A DNA stretch of 64,000 bases from Brevundimonas sp. (GTDB taxonomy: Bacteria; Pseudomonadota; Alphaproteobacteria; Caulobacterales; Caulobacteraceae), in contig NZ_JAQSDY010000027.1 in the NCBI RefSeq assembly GCF_029946145.1, positions 372,001 to 436,000 of the forward strand, read 5' to 3'. Shown here one piece after another: positions 51,086 to 59,204 of this stretch (positions are counted from its first letter, which is position 1; each line of letters begins with the position of its first letter). Both the position numbers and the translations under genes were made by a program. Below the pieces are notes generated by a model that did no database searches, was not told the DNA's origin, and was given only the letters and a program-made list of their open reading frames with translations.

Positions 51086-51113
51086 AAACACATAAGGATG
51101 TCTTTATGTGTTT
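51086..51113. promoter_or_regulatory. 28-bp palindromic operator upstream of ahcY (SahR-box candidate)
   Basis: AAACACATAAGGATGTCTTT, then ATGTGTTT, is an almost perfect palindrome (AAACACATAA ... TTATGTGTTT arms, 12 of 14 pairs). It lies between the divergent ahcY and aspartic-protease genes. The ATAAAGACATCYTTAT-like core, read on the minus strand, is of the type reported for SahR (ArsR-family SAH sensor) upstream of ahcY/metK in proteobacteria. The assignment is by resemblance and position. Confidence 0.65.
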
Positions 51114-51169
51114 CCGGTGAAAGTCTCGCCCGTACGTTTCATGCCACCCTGGTGGAAGGGAGCGAAACC

Positions 51170-52075
51170 ATGCCTGGCCCGGATCTGACGCGTCGCACGA
51201 TGGCCCTGGCCGGATTGGCCGGTCTGGCGTCGCCGACGCTCGTGCGGGCGCAGGATGCGCCTTCCTTCACGACCAGCGACGCCCGGCAGGGGCTGCTGAC
51301 TGTTCCCGTGACGATCAACGATCGGGGCCCCTACGCCTTCGCCATCGACAGCGCCGCCAATGCCTCTGTGATCGCGCAGGACCTCGCCGTCGGCTTGACG
51401 CTGCCCGACGCGGGGGAGGTGACGATGCACACCGTGGTCGCCAGCGAACGCGCGCCGACCGTGCGGGCCAGCCGGCTGCGCACCGGGGCGCTGGACGCTC
51501 GGGACGTCCGGCTGGTGGTCACGGGCCGGCAGGGTTTGCTGGGACTGGACGGCCTGCTGGGAACGGACCTTCTGGGCGGTCTCAGACTGGTGTTGAATTT
51601 CAGGGGCCGGACGCGGGTCAATGTCACGCGCCCCCGGCGGCGCGGCGATCTGAATTTCGATGGCGTGCGGTTGAACGCCGAGCAGCGCTTCAACGGCCTG
51701 TTGCTCATCGACGCCATGGCGGGAAGCGTCCCCTGCAAGGTGATCGTCGACACCGGCGCGAAAATGACGGTCATCAACACCGCTCTCGCCCGTCAGGCCG
51801 ACGCCCGGCCGCTGACCCTTCCCGACGGGTCCGGCCTGGGCCTTGTTCTGTCACCCACCGGCCGCGGCGCGGCGGGAGAGGCGATGCTGTTGCCCGAGCT
51901 TCGGCTGGGCGGGGCGCGGCTGACCCGGATTCCAGTACTGGCGGGCGACTTCCATACTTTCTCTGTCTGGGAATTGGCCGACCGGCCGGCCCTGCTTCTG
52001 GGCGTCGACCTTCTGGGCCTGTTCCAGACCGTGATCATCGATCTGAAGCGGGGCGAGCTGCTTCTGGACCATTGA
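51170..52075 (+). CDS. Retropepsin-like aspartic protease, exported
   Basis: 301 aa with a signal peptide (LTRRTMALAGLAGLASPTLV; the RR may indicate Tat export). Two retropepsin-type units are visible: the first has AIDSAANASVIAQDL where the usual D-T/S-G is D-S-A, and the second has the intact VDTGAKMTVINTAL and a later hydrophobic Gly LLGVDLLGLF. Members act as periplasmic proteases of unknown target. Start 51170 with GGGAG seven bases upstream. Divergent from ahcY. Confidence 0.82.
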   Translation: MPGPDLTRRTMALAGLAGLASPTLVRAQDAPSFTTSDARQGLLTVPVTINDRGPYAFAIDSAANASVIAQDLAVGLTLPDAGEVTMHTVVASERAPTVRASRLRTGALDARDVRLVVTGRQGLLGLDGLLGTDLLGGLRLVLNFRGRTRVNVTRPRRRGDLNFDGVRLNAEQRFNGLLLIDAMAGSVPCKVIVDTGAKMTVINTALARQADARPLTLPDGSGLGLVLSPTGRGAAGEAMLLPELRLGGARLTRIPVLAGDFHTFSVWELADRPALLLGVDLLGLFQTVIIDLKRGELLLDH

Positions 52076-52118
52076 GGGCGGTTGGTGTCTATCTGACGCT
52101 CTGTTGAGGGGGGACTGC

Positions 52119-53444
52119 ATGAAGGCGACGATAGCGGGCGCACTGGCGGCGCTGACCATGGGCGGCGCGAGCCTGGCCCAGGAAACGACTCCGGAGCCAA
52201 CCGGCCCGGTCACCCTGATCCAGGCCGGCCGGCTGCTGGACCGTCCGGGACAGGCGGCGCGCGGCCCCTCCACCGTGGTGGTGCGCGACGGCCTGATCGT
52301 CGAGATCCGCGACGGCTTCATCGACGCCTCGGCCTTCCCCGGCGCGACCGTCATCGACCAGCGCGACCGCTTCGTCCTGCCCGGCCTGATCGACAGCCAT
52401 GTGCATCTGATTTCGGATCTGGGCGGGCAGGCCGGCTTCCTGTCCGGGATCACCGAAAACCTGCCGACCCACGCGTTCCGCGCCGCCGGGAACGCCCAGA
52501 AGACTCTGATGGCGGGCTTCACCACCGTGCGGAACCTCGGCGATGAAGGCGGCGTCACCCTGGCCCTGCGTGACGCCACGGCGGCCCACCGCCTGCCGGG
52601 ACCGCGCATCGTCGACGCCGGAACCAGCATCTCGACCACCTCGGGCCATATGGACGGCCGTCTGGGCTTCAATGACGAGCTGCGTGAGACGATCCCGCAC
52701 GACAACGTCTGCAACGGCCCGGAAAGCTGCCGCGAGGCGGTGCGCATCCAGGTCGGACGCGGCGCCAACGTCATCAAGATCGCCACCACCGGCGGCGTGA
52801 ACAGCCGCATCGGCGCCGGCCTGGGCGCCCAGATGTTCGACGACGAGGCCCGGGCCCTGATCGAGACGGCGCATCTGTATGGCCTGAAGGTCGCGGTCCA
52901 CGCCCACGGCGCCGACGGCATCAACATGGCGCTGCGGATGGGCGCGGACTCGATCGAACACGGCACCATCTTCGACGATGAGACCATCCGCCTGTTCCGT
53001 CAGTCCGGCGCCTGGTACGTCCCGACCCTGTCGACCGTGAACGGCTATATCGAGCGTCTGGCCGCGGACCCGAACGCCTATTCGCCCGAGGTCCTGCCCA
53101 AGATCCGCTGGCGCATCTCCATCACCGGCCAGTCGCTGGAGCGGGCGGTTCCGGCCGGGGTCAGGATCGCCTTCGGCACCGACGCGGGCGTGTCGAAGCA
53201 CGGCCGCAACGCCGACGAGTTCGCCTTGATGGTCCAGCATGGCATGACGCCGATGGGCGCGATCCAGGCCGCCACCGTCAACGCCGCCGATCTGCTGGGC
53301 CTGTCGTCCGAGATCGGCACGCTGGAGCCCGGCAAGCGGGCGGACATCGTCGCCGTGGACGGCGATCCGCTGACGGACGTGACGGTCCTGACCACCATGG
53401 ACTTCGTCATGCGTGACGGACGGGTCTATCGCGACGAGCGCTAA
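52119..53444 (+). CDS. Exported metal-dependent amidohydrolase
   Basis: 441 aa. Signal peptide MKATIAGALAALTMGGASLA, start supported by a GAGGGGGG tract. Metal motif GLIDSHVHLISDL; carboxylated-Lys position in NVIKIATTGGV; further His in VAVHAHGADG and SIEHGTIFDD; the Asp in IAFGTDAGVSKHGRN. All ligands of a binuclear amidohydrolase are present. Close relatives act on Xaa-Pro or other dipeptides (prolidase-like), which is the likeliest role. It lies 43 bases after the aspartic protease gene, on the same strand. Confidence 0.93.
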   Translation: MKATIAGALAALTMGGASLAQETTPEPTGPVTLIQAGRLLDRPGQAARGPSTVVVRDGLIVEIRDGFIDASAFPGATVIDQRDRFVLPGLIDSHVHLISDLGGQAGFLSGITENLPTHAFRAAGNAQKTLMAGFTTVRNLGDEGGVTLALRDATAAHRLPGPRIVDAGTSISTTSGHMDGRLGFNDELRETIPHDNVCNGPESCREAVRIQVGRGANVIKIATTGGVNSRIGAGLGAQMFDDEARALIETAHLYGLKVAVHAHGADGINMALRMGADSIEHGTIFDDETIRLFRQSGAWYVPTLSTVNGYIERLAADPNAYSPEVLPKIRWRISITGQSLERAVPAGVRIAFGTDAGVSKHGRNADEFALMVQHGMTPMGAIQAATVNAADLLGLSSEIGTLEPGKRADIVAVDGDPLTDVTVLTTMDFVMRDGRVYRDER

Positions 53445-53486
53445 GTCCGCTTGGCTGGATCGGGTCGCGAGGCTAGGAAGTTCGCC

Positions 53487-54482
53487 ATGACCACTGATCT
53501 CTCGACGCCCCGTCACGACTGGACCCTGACCGAGGTCGAGGCCCTGTTCGCCCGGCCCTTCATGGACCTGGTTTATGACGCCGCCACCGTGCACCGCGCG
53601 TGGTTCGATCCGTCCGAGGTGCAGAAGAGCCAGCTGCTGTCGATCAAGACCGGCGGCTGCGCCGAAAATTGCGGCTACTGCTCCCAGTCGGCCAGTTTCG
53701 ACACCGGGCTGAAGGCCGAAAAGCTGATGGACGCGAGCGTCGTCCTCGCCGAAGCCATGGCGGCGAAGGCTGGCGGAGCCAGCCGCTTCTGCATGGGGGC
53801 CGCCTGGCGCGAGCTGAAGGACCGCGACACGCCGAAACTGGCGACCATGATCGCGGGGGTGAAGGCGCTGGGGCTCGAGACCTGCGCCACCCTCGGCATG
53901 CTGACCGCCGATCAGGCGCGCCAGCTCAAGGCCGCAGGTCTGGACTACTACAACCACAACCTCGACACCGGCCCGGAATACTACGCCCAGGTCGTGACGA
54001 CGCGGACGTACCAGGACCGGCTCGACACCCTGCAGCACGTGCGGGATGCGGGCATGGCGACCTGCTGCGGCGGCATCGTCGGCATGGGTGAGGCGCGGCG
54101 GGACCGGGCCAGCCTGCTGCACGCCCTGGCCACCCTGCCGGAGCATCCCGACAGCCTGCCGGTCAACGCCCTGGTGCCGGTCACCGGCACGCCCCTGGGC
54201 GACCGGGTCAGGCGCGAAGGCGAGATCGACCCGATCGAATTCGTCCGCACCGTCGCCGTCGCCCGTCTGGTCTGCCCCAGGGCGATGGTGCGCCTTTCGG
54301 CCGGCCGCGAGACCATGAGCGCCGAGATGCAGGCGCTGTGTTTCCTCGCCGGGGCCAACTCCATCTTCGTCGGCGGCAAGCTGCTGACCACGCCCAACCC
54401 CGAACAGGACGAGGACGCGGCCCTGTTCGCCCTGCTGGACCTCAAGGCGATGGAGCCGAAAGCGATCGAGGCGGTGGCGTAA
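53487..54482 (+). CDS. bioB: Biotin synthase
   Basis: 331 aa radical-SAM enzyme inserting sulfur into dethiobiotin. The CxxxCxxC motif is [10 protein letters not shown] (C58, C62, C65); the [2Fe-2S] ligands lie in [22 protein letters not shown], and [12 protein letters not shown], with the conserved Arg in RLSAGRETM. Start 53487 has AGGAAG six bases upstream. No other biotin gene is near, which is unusual compared with bio operons but common in alphaproteobacteria. Confidence 0.98.
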   Translation: MTTDLSTPRHDWTLTEVEALFARPFMDLVYDAATVHRAWFDPSEVQKSQLLSIKTGGCAENCGYCSQSASFDTGLKAEKLMDASVVLAEAMAAKAGGASRFCMGAAWRELKDRDTPKLATMIAGVKALGLETCATLGMLTADQARQLKAAGLDYYNHNLDTGPEYYAQVVTTRTYQDRLDTLQHVRDAGMATCCGGIVGMGEARRDRASLLHALATLPEHPDSLPVNALVPVTGTPLGDRVRREGEIDPIEFVRTVAVARLVCPRAMVRLSAGRETMSAEMQALCFLAGANSIFVGGKLLTTPNPEQDEDAALFALLDLKAMEPKAIEAVA

Positions 54483-54861
54483 TATTGCCGTCAGATCCGC
54501 TCTCCAGCCGCCGACGGAACAGGAATTTATTCCTCTCGCCGCCTTGACCGTCGCCTGGCCCGTCCCATGTCAGACGGTGCGGCCGGAGGGCCTCGCAACG
54601 GTCTTTGAAAATCGAACGACGGAGGTGGCGATTCCAGCCGCGTCCAGACGACGAGATTTCCGATAATATGGCGCGGTTTGGCCGGGCCGATCGCCGTCGG
54701 CTCGCTAACAGATTGATTTTCAACATTTTTTGGCGTCGGGAATTGGCACGGTTGGCGCTCCGAATTTCGAAAAACGCGCCAGCGGTTGGGGCGCGGCAAC
54801 GAAATGTCCGATTGAACCTGGTCGTAACCGCCCCTTAAACGACCGACGCTACGGTCGGCGC
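54483..54861. other. 379-base intergenic region
   Basis: No convincing gene. It is richer in A+T than the flanks around 54710-54730 (CAACATTTTTTGG) and holds a sigma-54-like promoter at 54743. A 77-codon open frame at 54605 lacks a ribosome site and any recognisable pattern. Confidence 0.6.
54743..54759 (+). promoter_or_regulatory. Sigma-54-type promoter candidate
   Basis: TTGGCACGGTTGGCGCT matches the -24 box (TTGGCACG) fully, with GG and GC ten bases apart as required; the -12 box GCGCT deviates from TTGCT. Predicted transcription start near 54771, about 90 bases before the ORF at 54862. Confidence 0.4.
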
Positions 54862-55236
54862 ATGGATCGCCGCGCCCTCCTCGGACTGAAATCCCGGACC
54901 CTCAAGGCCCGCGAGGGCTCGAGCGCGCCCCAGGCCAGCTATCTGCGTCTGCCGACCGTCACCGCCAATGTCGTCCGCCCGGGCGGACGGCGCGGCGTCA
55001 TGACGGTCGAGACCGGGATCGACACCCCCGACGCCGCCCTGCGCGCCCGCGTGGCCCAGTCCGCGCCCCGGCTGCGCGCCGCCTACGCCGCGGTGGTCCA
55101 GCAGGCCGCCGGCGCCCTGCTGCCCGGCGCGCCGCCCGATGTCGAACGTCTGGTCGCCCAGCTTCAGGCCGCGACCAATGCGACCATGGGGCGGGCGGGC
55201 GCGCGGCTGCTCATCGGGACGGTGATGGTGGTCTGA
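54862..55236 (+). CDS. Conserved hypothetical with Tat-like N-terminus
   Basis: 124 aa. It begins MDRRALLGLKSRTLKAREGS, then YLRLPTVTANVVRPGGRRGV and a C-terminal helical domain (RLRAAYAAVVQQAAGALLPG; GRAGARLLIGTVMVV). This resembles small Tat-signal proteins of Caulobacterales with a FliL-like strand pattern, but the hydrophobic core expected after RRALLGL is missing and replaced by a charged stretch, so export is doubtful. Possibly altered by a small rearrangement. The end lies one base from the convergent ABC gene. Confidence 0.65.
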   Translation: MDRRALLGLKSRTLKAREGSSAPQASYLRLPTVTANVVRPGGRRGVMTVETGIDTPDAALRARVAQSAPRLRAAYAAVVQQAAGALLPGAPPDVERLVAQLQAATNATMGRAGARLLIGTVMVV

Positions 55237-55237
55237 A

Positions 55238-56212
55238 TCAGTCCCTGGTGGGACTCACCTGGTTTGCATCGCCATAGGTCAGGGCCAGGAAGACGTCCTC
55301 CAGATCCGGATCCTCGGTGGTGATGTCGGCGATCGTCACGCCCGCGGCCCGGACCGCCGCCAGCACCTGTTCCACCGATGACTGCCCCTTGCGATAGGTG
55401 ACGACGAAGGCCCCGTTCGGACGCGCGACCGCCTCGAAACCCTTCAGCGTGGGCAGGCCGTCCAGCTCTCCCTCGGGCGTCACCACGACATTGCGGGTGT
55501 CCAGCCGGCGCAGCAGCTGCGGCGTCGGCTCGCAGGCCACGACCTGGCCCCGGTTCATGATGGCGATGGTGTCGCAGAGCTCCTGCGCCTCTTCCAGATA
55601 GTGGGTGGTCAACAGCACCGTCACGCCCTCGGCGTTGATGCGCCGGACATAGTCCCACAGCTGGCGGCGCAGCTCGACATCCACGCCGGCGGTCGGTTCG
55701 TCCAGGATCAGGATCGGCGGATTGTGCACCAGGGCCTTGGCCACCATCAGCCGGCGCTTCATGCCCCCCGACAGGGCGCGCACATAGGCGTGCGCCTTGT
55801 CCGACAGGCCGAGCGCGGCCAGCAGTTCGTCCGAGCGCCGCTCCCTGGCTGGAACACCGTAGAAGCCGGCCTGGACTTCCAGCGCCTCGCGCGGGGTGAA
55901 GAAGACATCGGCGACGATCTCCTGCGGCACCACGCCCAGGGCGGCGCGGGCGTCACGCGGCTGCCTGTCAATGTCCCGGCCCCAGATCTCGGCCGTTCCT
56001 CCGGTCTTGTTCACCACCCCCGCGAGGATGTTGATCAGGGTCGACTTTCCGGCGCCGTTGGGACCCAGGAGGCCGAATATCGAGCCGCGGGGAATGACAA
56101 GGTCGACGCCGCGCAGGGCCGTCTTCGGCGGGGCCTTTTTCGTGCCGGCGTAGGTCTTCTCCAGCCCGTGCACCTCGATGGCGTTGACGGGCAGGGCGTT
56201 CGCTTCGGGCAT
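55238..56212 (-). CDS. ABC transporter ATP-binding protein (ABC-2 export type)
   Basis: 324 aa. Walker A GLLGPNGAGKSTL, Q-loop VVPQEIVADV, signature [13 protein letters not shown], Walker [12 protein letters not shown] and the switch His LLTTHYLEEA are present, so it is competent for ATP hydrolysis. The C-terminal ~80 residues form the regulatory domain of CcmA/NodI/DrrA-type exporters. No permease gene adjoins it; the nearest ABC-2 permease in the window (62460) has its own ATPase. It may pair with a distant permease. Confidence 0.93.
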   Translation of the reverse strand: MPEANALPVNAIEVHGLEKTYAGTKKAPPKTALRGVDLVIPRGSIFGLLGPNGAGKSTLINILAGVVNKTGGTAEIWGRDIDRQPRDARAALGVVPQEIVADVFFTPREALEVQAGFYGVPARERRSDELLAALGLSDKAHAYVRALSGGMKRRLMVAKALVHNPPILILDEPTAGVDVELRRQLWDYVRRINAEGVTVLLTTHYLEEAQELCDTIAIMNRGQVVACEPTPQLLRRLDTRNVVVTPEGELDGLPTLKGFEAVARPNGAFVVTYRKGQSSVEQVLAAVRAAGVTIADITTEDPDLEDVFLALTYGDANQVSPTRD

Positions 56213-56297
56213 GCGGGCTTTCCATTGGACTGGTCGGCCTAGGTAGGCTCGCCGGTCGCCGCCGCCAAGGCCACGCGCCCGTGTGTTCCCAGCTTAG

Positions 56298-56315
56298 TGT
56301 CAATGACGCTTGACA
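56298..56315. promoter_or_regulatory. TGTCA-N8-TGACA palindrome between divergent genes
   Basis: TGTCA (56298-56302) and TGACA (56311-56315) are inverted, eight bases apart, between the ABC ATPase start (56212) and the small membrane protein (56379). TetR-type repressors commonly use this form of site. No TetR gene adjoins it. Confidence 0.35.
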
Positions 56316-56378
56316 TCACGCCCCAATGTGTCCAGCTTCCTTGTCATTATGAACAGCTTGCTTGACGGAGCCGCACCC

Positions 56379-56633
56379 ATGACCCGCACGAGAATGATTG
56401 GCTGGACCGCCTTCGCCGTCTGCCTCCTTGGCTACGGGGCGTTCACGGCGATCATCGTCCTGAACCGGATGGGTCAGATGGATACGCGCGAGACCCTGTT
56501 GTTTGGCGGCCCCGCCGCCGTCGCGGGCGAGATCGGCCTGTGGGTCGCCGCCGGCAGCCTGGGCTGGTCCCTGTTCAAACGGCGCAAGGCGCTGTTCGAC
56601 CGGGTCTTCCGCAAAGACGCCGGGACGGTTTGA
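56379..56633 (+). CDS. Small two-helix membrane protein
   Basis: 84 aa (94 if initiated at 56349). Two membrane segments: IGWTAFAVCLLGYGAFTAII and AVAGEIGLWVAAGSLGWSLF, then a basic tail (KRRKALFDRVFRK). Not recognised; resembles small transporter-suppressor-like membrane proteins of alphaproteobacteria. GGAG lies about nine bases before 56379. Divergent from the ABC ATPase. Confidence 0.65.
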   Translation: MTRTRMIGWTAFAVCLLGYGAFTAIIVLNRMGQMDTRETLLFGGPAAVAGEIGLWVAAGSLGWSLFKRRKALFDRVFRKDAGTV

Positions 56634-56695
56634 CGCCGGACCCCCGCCCGCCTAGGGAATCGATCCCGCCGCTTCTGCAGTTCCGAGATCGCGCC

Positions 56696-56935
56696 ATGCC
56701 GCCCCGCCACCCCGACGCCATCATCCCGCCGCCGGAAGACATCGTCGTTCCGGGCAAGCGCGTGGCGTGCGACGGCGGCGGCGGCGCCCTCGGCCACCCG
56801 CTCGTCTACATGGACATGGGCGGCGACGACTTCGTCGAATGCGCCTACTGCGACCGCCGCTTCGTTCTGGACGCCCATCCGCGCCCCGGGAACGAATACC
56901 TCAGCCCCGCCGCCCGGCCTCCCGAAGCGCACTAG
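56696..56935 (+). CDS. zf-CHCC zinc-finger protein (NDUFS6-like)
   Basis: 79 aa. The CHCC finger is visible: Cys in VACDGGGGALGHP, His in GHPLVYM, and the pair in VECAYCDRRFVL. Mitochondrial relatives (NDUFS6) are subunits of complex I, and alphaproteobacterial members copurify with complex I in some species; a role here is inferred. It is transcribed toward the GST gene, ending four bases from it. Confidence 0.88.
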   Translation: MPPRHPDAIIPPPEDIVVPGKRVACDGGGGALGHPLVYMDMGGDDFVECAYCDRRFVLDAHPRPGNEYLSPAARPPEAH

Positions 56936-56939
56936 GCCT

Positions 56940-57599
56940 TCAATCCTCGGCGGGCGGCGCCGGCATCAGATCTCCGAATGGCGCCGCATCCTTCAGCGCC
57001 CGGACGAATGACGGCCGCGCCCTCAGCCGCCCGTGCCAGGCCTTCAGCAGCGGCCGATCGCCGAGCGGAACCAGCCGTCGGCCATAGGTCAGGATCGGCG
57101 CGGCGCAGCAGTCCGCCAGGGTGAAGCTCTCGCCCGCGCCCCAGGTTCGCCCGTCCGACAGCCGTTCCTCCAGCTGGTCCCAGCATCGCGCCAGCACAGC
57201 CTCTTCCTCGGCCTTGCCGTACGGGTCCCGCTGGTCCTCGGGGCGAAAACCGCCGAACACGATCCGGTTCATCGGTCCGCCCGCATAGGTGTCGACGATG
57301 CGGTCGACCAGCCGCGCTTCCAGCGCCACGTCGGGGTCCGCCGGGATCAGCCGCCCCCCGCCCGCCAGCCGGTCCAGGTATTCGATCACGATACTGGATT
57401 CGAACAGCGTCCGGTTCGCCCCGGTATCGACCAGCGCCGGCATCTTGGCGAAGGGGGAGACGGCGCGGAATTCGGCCATGACGGCGGCGTCTTCATGCTG
57501 GATCAGCTTCAGCTCGAACGGCAGATCCAGTTCGTAGAGCGCCACCGCCGTCTTCTGACCGTAGCCCGAGTAAGGATGGGAATAGAGACGCAGAACCAT
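56940..57599 (-). CDS. Glutathione S-transferase family protein
   Basis: 219 aa. N-terminal thioredoxin fold (LRLYSHPYSGYGQKTAVALY; Ser in HPYSGYG near the catalytic position; the cis-Pro in KMPALVD and the SSIVIEYLDRL glutathione block). The C-terminal domain is helical with SFTLADCCAAPIL. It is the last gene of the ArsR-led operon; two bases separate it from the gene before, so cotranscription is likely. Substrate unknown. Confidence 0.9.
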   Translation of the reverse strand: MVLRLYSHPYSGYGQKTAVALYELDLPFELKLIQHEDAAVMAEFRAVSPFAKMPALVDTGANRTLFESSIVIEYLDRLAGGGRLIPADPDVALEARLVDRIVDTYAGGPMNRIVFGGFRPEDQRDPYGKAEEEAVLARCWDQLEERLSDGRTWGAGESFTLADCCAAPILTYGRRLVPLGDRPLLKAWHGRLRARPSFVRALKDAAPFGDLMPAPPAED

Positions 57600-57601
57600 A
57601 C

Positions 57602-58066
57602 TCAGACAGCCTTCCGTTGCGACGCCAGCCACGCGTCCAGTTGATCCAGTCCGGCGGCCGTGCCCTCTTCCCGCTCGGCCCAGCCGTCCTCGCCGAAATA
57701 GACGCCCTGCTCGTTGAAGGTCAGGACCGTCCCGTCGCCGTCGGGCGTAAACTCGACCGTCCCGAGCGAAGCCGAAATCTTCCGGCCCGCCACGTGCATG
57801 ACGAAGGCGAACACGATCCGGTGGTCGGGAACGATGTCCAGAAACCTGCCTTCGAACAGATGCTCCGCCCCGTCTTGCCCGCCACCGCGGCTGACTTCGC
57901 GGCCGCCGACGTGGAAATCCAGCTGCTCGATGACCGGTGCGATGACCTCTTCGCAGCCCATCCATCGCTGTTTGACCTCGCGGTCGGCGAAGGCGGCGAA
58001 GACCCGTGCCGGCCCCGCGCCATAACGGCGGGTGACGGTGAAGGCGCCGAAGAACAGTTTGCTCAC
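57602..58066 (-). CDS. SRPBCC/AHSA1 family protein (third copy in the operon)
   Basis: 154 aa of the START-like AHSA1 family: starts with TRRYGAGPARVFAAFADREV, has FHVGGREVSRGGGQDGAEHL and ends in FNEQGVYFGEDGWAEREEGT with GLDQLDAWLA. The fold is a hydrophobic ligand cavity; such genes typically accompany ArsR regulators. Overlaps the RibD-like gene by four bases (ATGA). Confidence 0.9.
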   Translation of the reverse strand: MSKLFFGAFTVTRRYGAGPARVFAAFADREVKQRWMGCEEVIAPVIEQLDFHVGGREVSRGGGQDGAEHLFEGRFLDIVPDHRIVFAFVMHVAGRKISASLGTVEFTPDGDGTVLTFNEQGVYFGEDGWAEREEGTAAGLDQLDAWLASQRKAV

Positions 58067-58725
58067 GGCTTTTCCTTCGCTGTGCGGGTCAGGATCAGAT
58101 GAGTCGCCTTCTCGCCCGCGGTGCTGGAGGTGATCTCATAGCCGAGAGCCGGCAGTTCCAGGTCCTTCCACAATGCGTCGCCCCGGCCCAGAACCACCGG
58201 AGAAATGGCGATGTGCATCTCGTCGATCAGTCCCGCCCTCAGATACCGTCGAATAGTCTCGGCGCCGCCGCCGATCCGGATGTCCCTGTCACCGGCCAAG
58301 GCCCGCGCCCTCTCCAGCGCCGCCTCCATGCCACCGGTTTCAAACTGGAAGAGAGTGCCGTCGCGCATCGGCACGTCGGCGCGAGGGTAGTGGGTCAGTA
58401 CGATCACCGGGACCTTGAAGCCGGGATCTTCGCCCCACCAGCCCTTCCATGTGTCGTCGGCCCAGTCGCCCCTGATGGGCCCGAACATATTGCGCCCCAT
58501 GATCCACGCGCCAACGCCCTCCATGCTGCGGCTGGCGAAGTCATTGTCAGTGCCCTCGTGACCGCCGGACTGGCCGAAACGCGTCCGAAATTGCGGGGTC
58601 GGAATGAACCAGTGGTGCAACATTTCTCCTCCCACGCCGAGGGGATGCTCCAGGCTTTGATCGGGTCCGGCGCAGAATCCGTCGACCGACACACTGAAGC
58701 AATCGACGCGCACCTTGCCGCTCAC
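58063..58725 (-). CDS. Dihydrofolate reductase-like (RibD C-terminal domain) protein
   Basis: 220 aa. The fold family is RibD_C: VDCFSVSVDGFCAGPDQSLE at the start, EGVGAWIMGRNMFGPIRGDW in the middle and GDRDIRIGGGAETIRRYLRA for the nucleotide site. It is an NADPH-type reductase of unknown substrate. These stand-alone RibD-like proteins are often found with ArsR/AHSA1 genes. Overlaps both neighbours by four bases. Confidence 0.92.
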   Translation of the reverse strand: MSGKVRVDCFSVSVDGFCAGPDQSLEHPLGVGGEMLHHWFIPTPQFRTRFGQSGGHEGTDNDFASRSMEGVGAWIMGRNMFGPIRGDWADDTWKGWWGEDPGFKVPVIVLTHYPRADVPMRDGTLFQFETGGMEAALERARALAGDRDIRIGGGAETIRRYLRAGLIDEMHIAISPVVLGRGDALWKDLELPALGYEITSSTAGEKATHLILTRTAKEKP

Positions 58726-59204
58726 CGGGTCGCATCCAGTTCGCGGCCGAGGGCGTCCAGCAGTTCGGCGCAGCCCTGTTCGCGCATCCGGATATCGTCC
58801 GCCCCGTCGAAGAAGGCCCCCTGTTCAGTGTAGATCAGGCGCGTGCCCGAACCGTCGGCGACCAGTTCGGTCGTGCCCAGGGAAGCGGAGGCGCGTTGTT
58901 TTTGGCCGTCGACCTCCCGCCCCATGACGTAGGAGCAGACGATCCGCTGGTCCGGCGCGATGTCCAGATAGTCGGTGTCGTTGAACCAGGTTTCGTTGCC
59001 CTTGTCGCCAAGGCGGAAGCGCCCGCCGGCGCGGCCGCCGACGCGGAAATCGTGCTCCCACTCATGGATGGTCCAGCCTTCGCCGTCGACGAACCAGCGG
59101 CGGAAAGCCGCTGGTTCGGAATAAGCCCGGAACACGCGCGCGGGTGAGGCGTCGTAGCGGCGCTCGACGGTGAATGTTCCGTGGGCGACGGAGGGGGCTT
59201 TCAT
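58722..59204 (-). CDS. SRPBCC/AHSA1 family protein (second full copy)
   Basis: 160 aa. FTVERRYDASPARVFRAYSE, the WTIHEWEHDFRVGGRAGGRF block, LDIAPDQRIVCSYVMGREVD and IYTEQGAFFDGADDIRMREQ are family blocks, closely matching the copy at 57602. The start overlaps the fusion-gene stop (TGATG) and its end overlaps the RibD-like gene. Confidence 0.9.
   Translation of the reverse strand: MKAPSVAHGTFTVERRYDASPARVFRAYSEPAAFRRWFVDGEGWTIHEWEHDFRVGGRAGGRFRLGDKGNETWFNDTDYLDIAPDQRIVCSYVMGREVDGQKQRASASLGTTELVADGSGTRLIYTEQGAFFDGADDIRMREQGCAELLDALGRELDATR

Noticed and set aside
54605..54838. 77-codon plus-strand frame after bioB
   Set aside because: No ribosome site and no pattern; overlaps the promoter-like sequence at 54743.
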